A stretch of 6,637 nt of DNA from Planctomycetota bacterium (GTDB lineage: Bacteria; Planctomycetota; Planctomycetia; Pirellulales; Pirellulaceae): the NCBI GenBank assembly GCA_019347795.1, contig JAHWKS010000330.1, forward strand, positions 1 through 6,637, in the 5' to 3' direction. Numbering within the stretch: the first letter of the stretch is position 1; the number at the start of each line of letters is the position of its first letter. Under the pieces are notes generated by a model. The model was not told where the DNA came from. It made no database searches and worked only from the letters and a program-made list of their open reading frames with translations. This document shows, piece after piece, positions 5,080 through 6,637 of the stretch. A program made the translations under genes and the position numbers.

Positions 5080-6637
5080 TCAAACGCGGGCGCGGGCGAT
5101 GGCGTCGATGGCGGCCTCCAATTCCTCTTCCTCCTCGTCGTCGTCCAGGAACAAGCCGTCGAAAGCTTCGCCCTCGCCGCCGGCGGAAGAATTCTGCTGC
5201 CCGCGGAGGAATTCAATCACCGGAAGCAGGTCGGCGATGTTGGCCAAGCCGTTGCCGTCCACGTCGAGGTAGGGCGGCAGGCCGTCCGCGGACGCCGGGC
5301 GGACGCCGTGCGCCCGTTGGTCGTTCACGATCGGGAGGAGATCGGCGACGTTCACCACGCCGTTGCCGTCCACGTCCAGGTTGTTCACCGGATTGGTGTC
5401 GAAGTTCTCCGCGCCGACCGGGTTGACGAACGTGCCGACGCTCGAGGCGACGGGCGGATCGAAATTCCCCAAGAGCGGAAGGGCGAAGTTCTCGCCGAAC
5501 GGCAGGAGCAAATCTTCGCCGAACGGCTCAGGTCGGAAGCCCATGTTGTACGCCTGGCCCGCCGGCACGACGCCGTCGATGTCGGCGATGAGCACGGCTC
5601 GGTCCGCAGGATCCAGCGCGAACGCCCGGCTCGAAGTCCAGAGCGGCCCGGAGACGATCGTCGGATCCATTCCGTCAACATGCGTAATGTCGGCGGACAC
5701 GAGGATGTGGAACAGCGCCTGCTCGTCGGGCGTCGCCGCCCCCTGCTGGGGCACGAACAGGCCGATGTCATCGAAGCCGTCTTGGTTGACGTCCGCGGCG
5801 ACGGGTCGTTCGTTCAGGCCGGGGAAGCTGAACAGCAGCACGCGGTCGATGTCGCCGTAGCCGTCGGCGGCCAGGTCGATCTCGATCCTGCCCCGGAAAT
5901 CGTTGAACGTGGCGAGATCCTCAACGCCGTCGCCGTCAAAGTCGCCCACGAAGGACGCCCCGCGGATCAAGCCAACAACCGTCAAATCGCCCTCCGCGGG
6001 ATCGACGTTGAAATTGTGGTTCGTGTCCAGATACCACGTGGTCCCGTCGAAGAGGCCGACCTCGTCGCCGTTAAGCGGGTCGCCGTCGAAGTTGCCGGCC
6101 ACCGGTGCAGCGTTGATGGCCGCGGTGTTGTTGGCCCCGCCGGGTTTGCCTCCGGGGAACTCGTTGGCGACGCCGTCGTTGTCGGAGTCGATCAGGAAGC
6201 GGAACACCCCGCCGCCGACGGTTCCGTACGCCGCGAGCTTGTCGAATCCGTCGGCCGTGGCGCCGAATGTGAAGTTCCCCACGAACAGGTCGTCGGTGAT
6301 AAAGCCGAACATGTAAACGATGTCGCGGTCCGTGAAGTCCTTGTCGTTCCGCGGATCGAAGACGCCGTTCCCGTTGGTGTCCACCACAATCGTCCGGCCC
6401 GAGTAGACTCCCACCTCCGGCCGGGAATCGACCGTAAAGCGGACATTGAAGTCGCCGCCGGGAATCCGATCGCCCGAGGGGAAAATCGGGCTCTCTTGCG
6501 GCTCATCGGCGTTCGTTTCGCCGTCGAGCCGGTTGCCGACCGGATCGGTGATGGCGTCCTCGAGAATCAAGGTGAACCGGTCGTCCAGCAGCGGTTCCGC
6601 GAAGGTCAAGGTGATGGTGGCCATCGCCACGCCGGCG
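5080..6637 (-). CDS. Dockerin/FG-GAP surface protein, C-terminal part
   Basis: The frame is open to the window edge, so this is the last 518 residues of a longer protein. The first possible start (GTG at 6630) lies inside a beta-strand-rich segment and is unlikely to be real. In order the fragment shows the end of an Ig-like (Big_5-type) module, TITLTFAEPL through DPVGNRLDGE (6618-6519), then repeated Asp-rich calcium-type loops of FG-GAP/VCBS style: DTNGNGVFD (near 6380), DSDNDG (near 6185), GNFDGD (near 6095), GDFDGDGVEDLATF (5905-5946) and ADVNQDGFDDIGLF (5755-5796). A PFGENFALPLLGNFDPPV block (5439-5492) precedes two dockerin type I repeats, and an acidic tail (DDDEEEEELEAAIDAIARARV) ends the protein. 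I infer a secreted or cell-surface protein; the signal peptide would be outside the window. Dockerins bind cohesins in cellulosomes, but in Planctomycetota their partner and role are unknown. No catalytic motif is visible. A strong terminator follows. Confidence 0.88.
   Translation of the reverse strand, partial: AGVAMATITLTFAEPLLDDRFTLILEDAITDPVGNRLDGETNADEPQESPIFPSGDRIPGGDFNVRFTVDSRPEVGVYSGRTIVVDTNGNGVFDPRNDKDFTDRDIVYMFGFITDDLFVGNFTFGATADGFDKLAAYGTVGGGVFRFLIDSDNDGVANEFPGGKPGGANNTAAINAAPVAGNFDGDPLNGDEVGLFDGTTWYLDTNHNFNVDPAEGDLTVVGLIRGASFVGDFDGDGVEDLATFNDFRGRIEIDLAADGYGDIDRVLLFSFPGLNERPVAADVNQDGFDDIGLFVPQQGAATPDEQALFHILVSADITHVDGMDPTIVSGPLWTSSRAFALDPADRAVLIADIDGVVPAGQAYNMGFRPEPFGEDLLLPFGENFALPLLGNFDPPVASSVGTFVNPVGAENFDTNPVNNLDVDGNGVVNVADLLPIVNDQRAHGVRPASADGLPPYLDVDGNGLANIADLLPVIEFLRGQQNSSAGGEGEAFDGLFLDDDEEEEELEAAIDAIARARV
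5230..5376 (-). repeat. Two dockerin type I calcium-binding units
   Basis: Unit 1 (5341-5376) encodes DVDGNGVVNVAD and unit 2 (5230-5265) encodes DVDGNGLANIAD, 37 codons apart. Both keep the dockerin pattern D-x-D-x-N-G-x-x-N-x-x-D, whose Asp/Asn side chains bind Ca2+ in an EF-hand-like loop, and both continue into a LLP helix. An 18-base stretch (5249-5266 and 5359-5376) is identical between the units, which points to internal duplication or tight constraint. A canonical dockerin domain needs exactly such a pair. Confidence 0.85.

Noticed and set aside
4335..5216. A 293-codon minus-strand frame spanning the dockerin gene end, the terminator and the PAC2 start
   Set aside because: It runs through a strong terminator and two better-supported genes in a different frame, and its product is low-complexity Arg/Gly/Ala.

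Overview
The window looks like a fragment of a GC-rich Planctomycetota genome (a Pirellulales-type organism is my best guess), probably from a shotgun assembly. The main reason is the gene at 5080-6637. It encodes FG-GAP-like repeats ending in a 'GNFDPPV' block, then a dockerin pair and an acidic tail, a C-terminal layout I associate with very large planctomycete surface or secreted proteins. A hybrid kinase with several PAS domains, located next to a response regulator starting 'MPSVLVVDDSAVD', fits the same group. The phylum call is inference from protein style; no rRNA or marker gene is present.

All genes read on the minus strand, so transcription runs from high to low coordinates. From right to left they are: (1) the C-terminal part of a large extracellular dockerin protein (5080-6637, 5' end outside the window), closed by a clear intrinsic terminator at 5025-5052; (2) a PAC2-family (proteasome assembly chaperone 2-like) protein with an acidic coiled-coil tail (3995-4933); (3) a 1203-residue hybrid sensor histidine kinase with the order TM-TM-coiled coil-PAS-PAS-PAS-HisKA-HATPase-REC-REC-HPt (180-3791); (4) the first 13 codons of a response regulator (12-52), cut by the window end.

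Genes 3 and 4 form a probable signalling pair. The kinase carries every phosphorelay station (H544, D833, D978, H1142), and the downstream regulator could be the final acceptor. The PAC2 gene and the dockerin gene look like separate transcription units, and no functional link between the four genes can be shown from the sequence. No stretch over 300 bases lacks a gene. The gaps (53-179, 3792-3994, 4934-5079) hold stem-loops and weak promoter candidates only. No tRNA, rRNA, CRISPR array, insertion sequence or integrase was seen.

The main surprise is technical: bases 1-11 exactly match the inner end of the standard Illumina adapter and interrupt the response regulator gene, so the left end of the window is a contaminated contig end. 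I did not find a convincing new biological system. The most notable biology is the kinase's full phosphorelay, the PAC2 protein with its unusual tail, and the surface protein's C-terminal modules.
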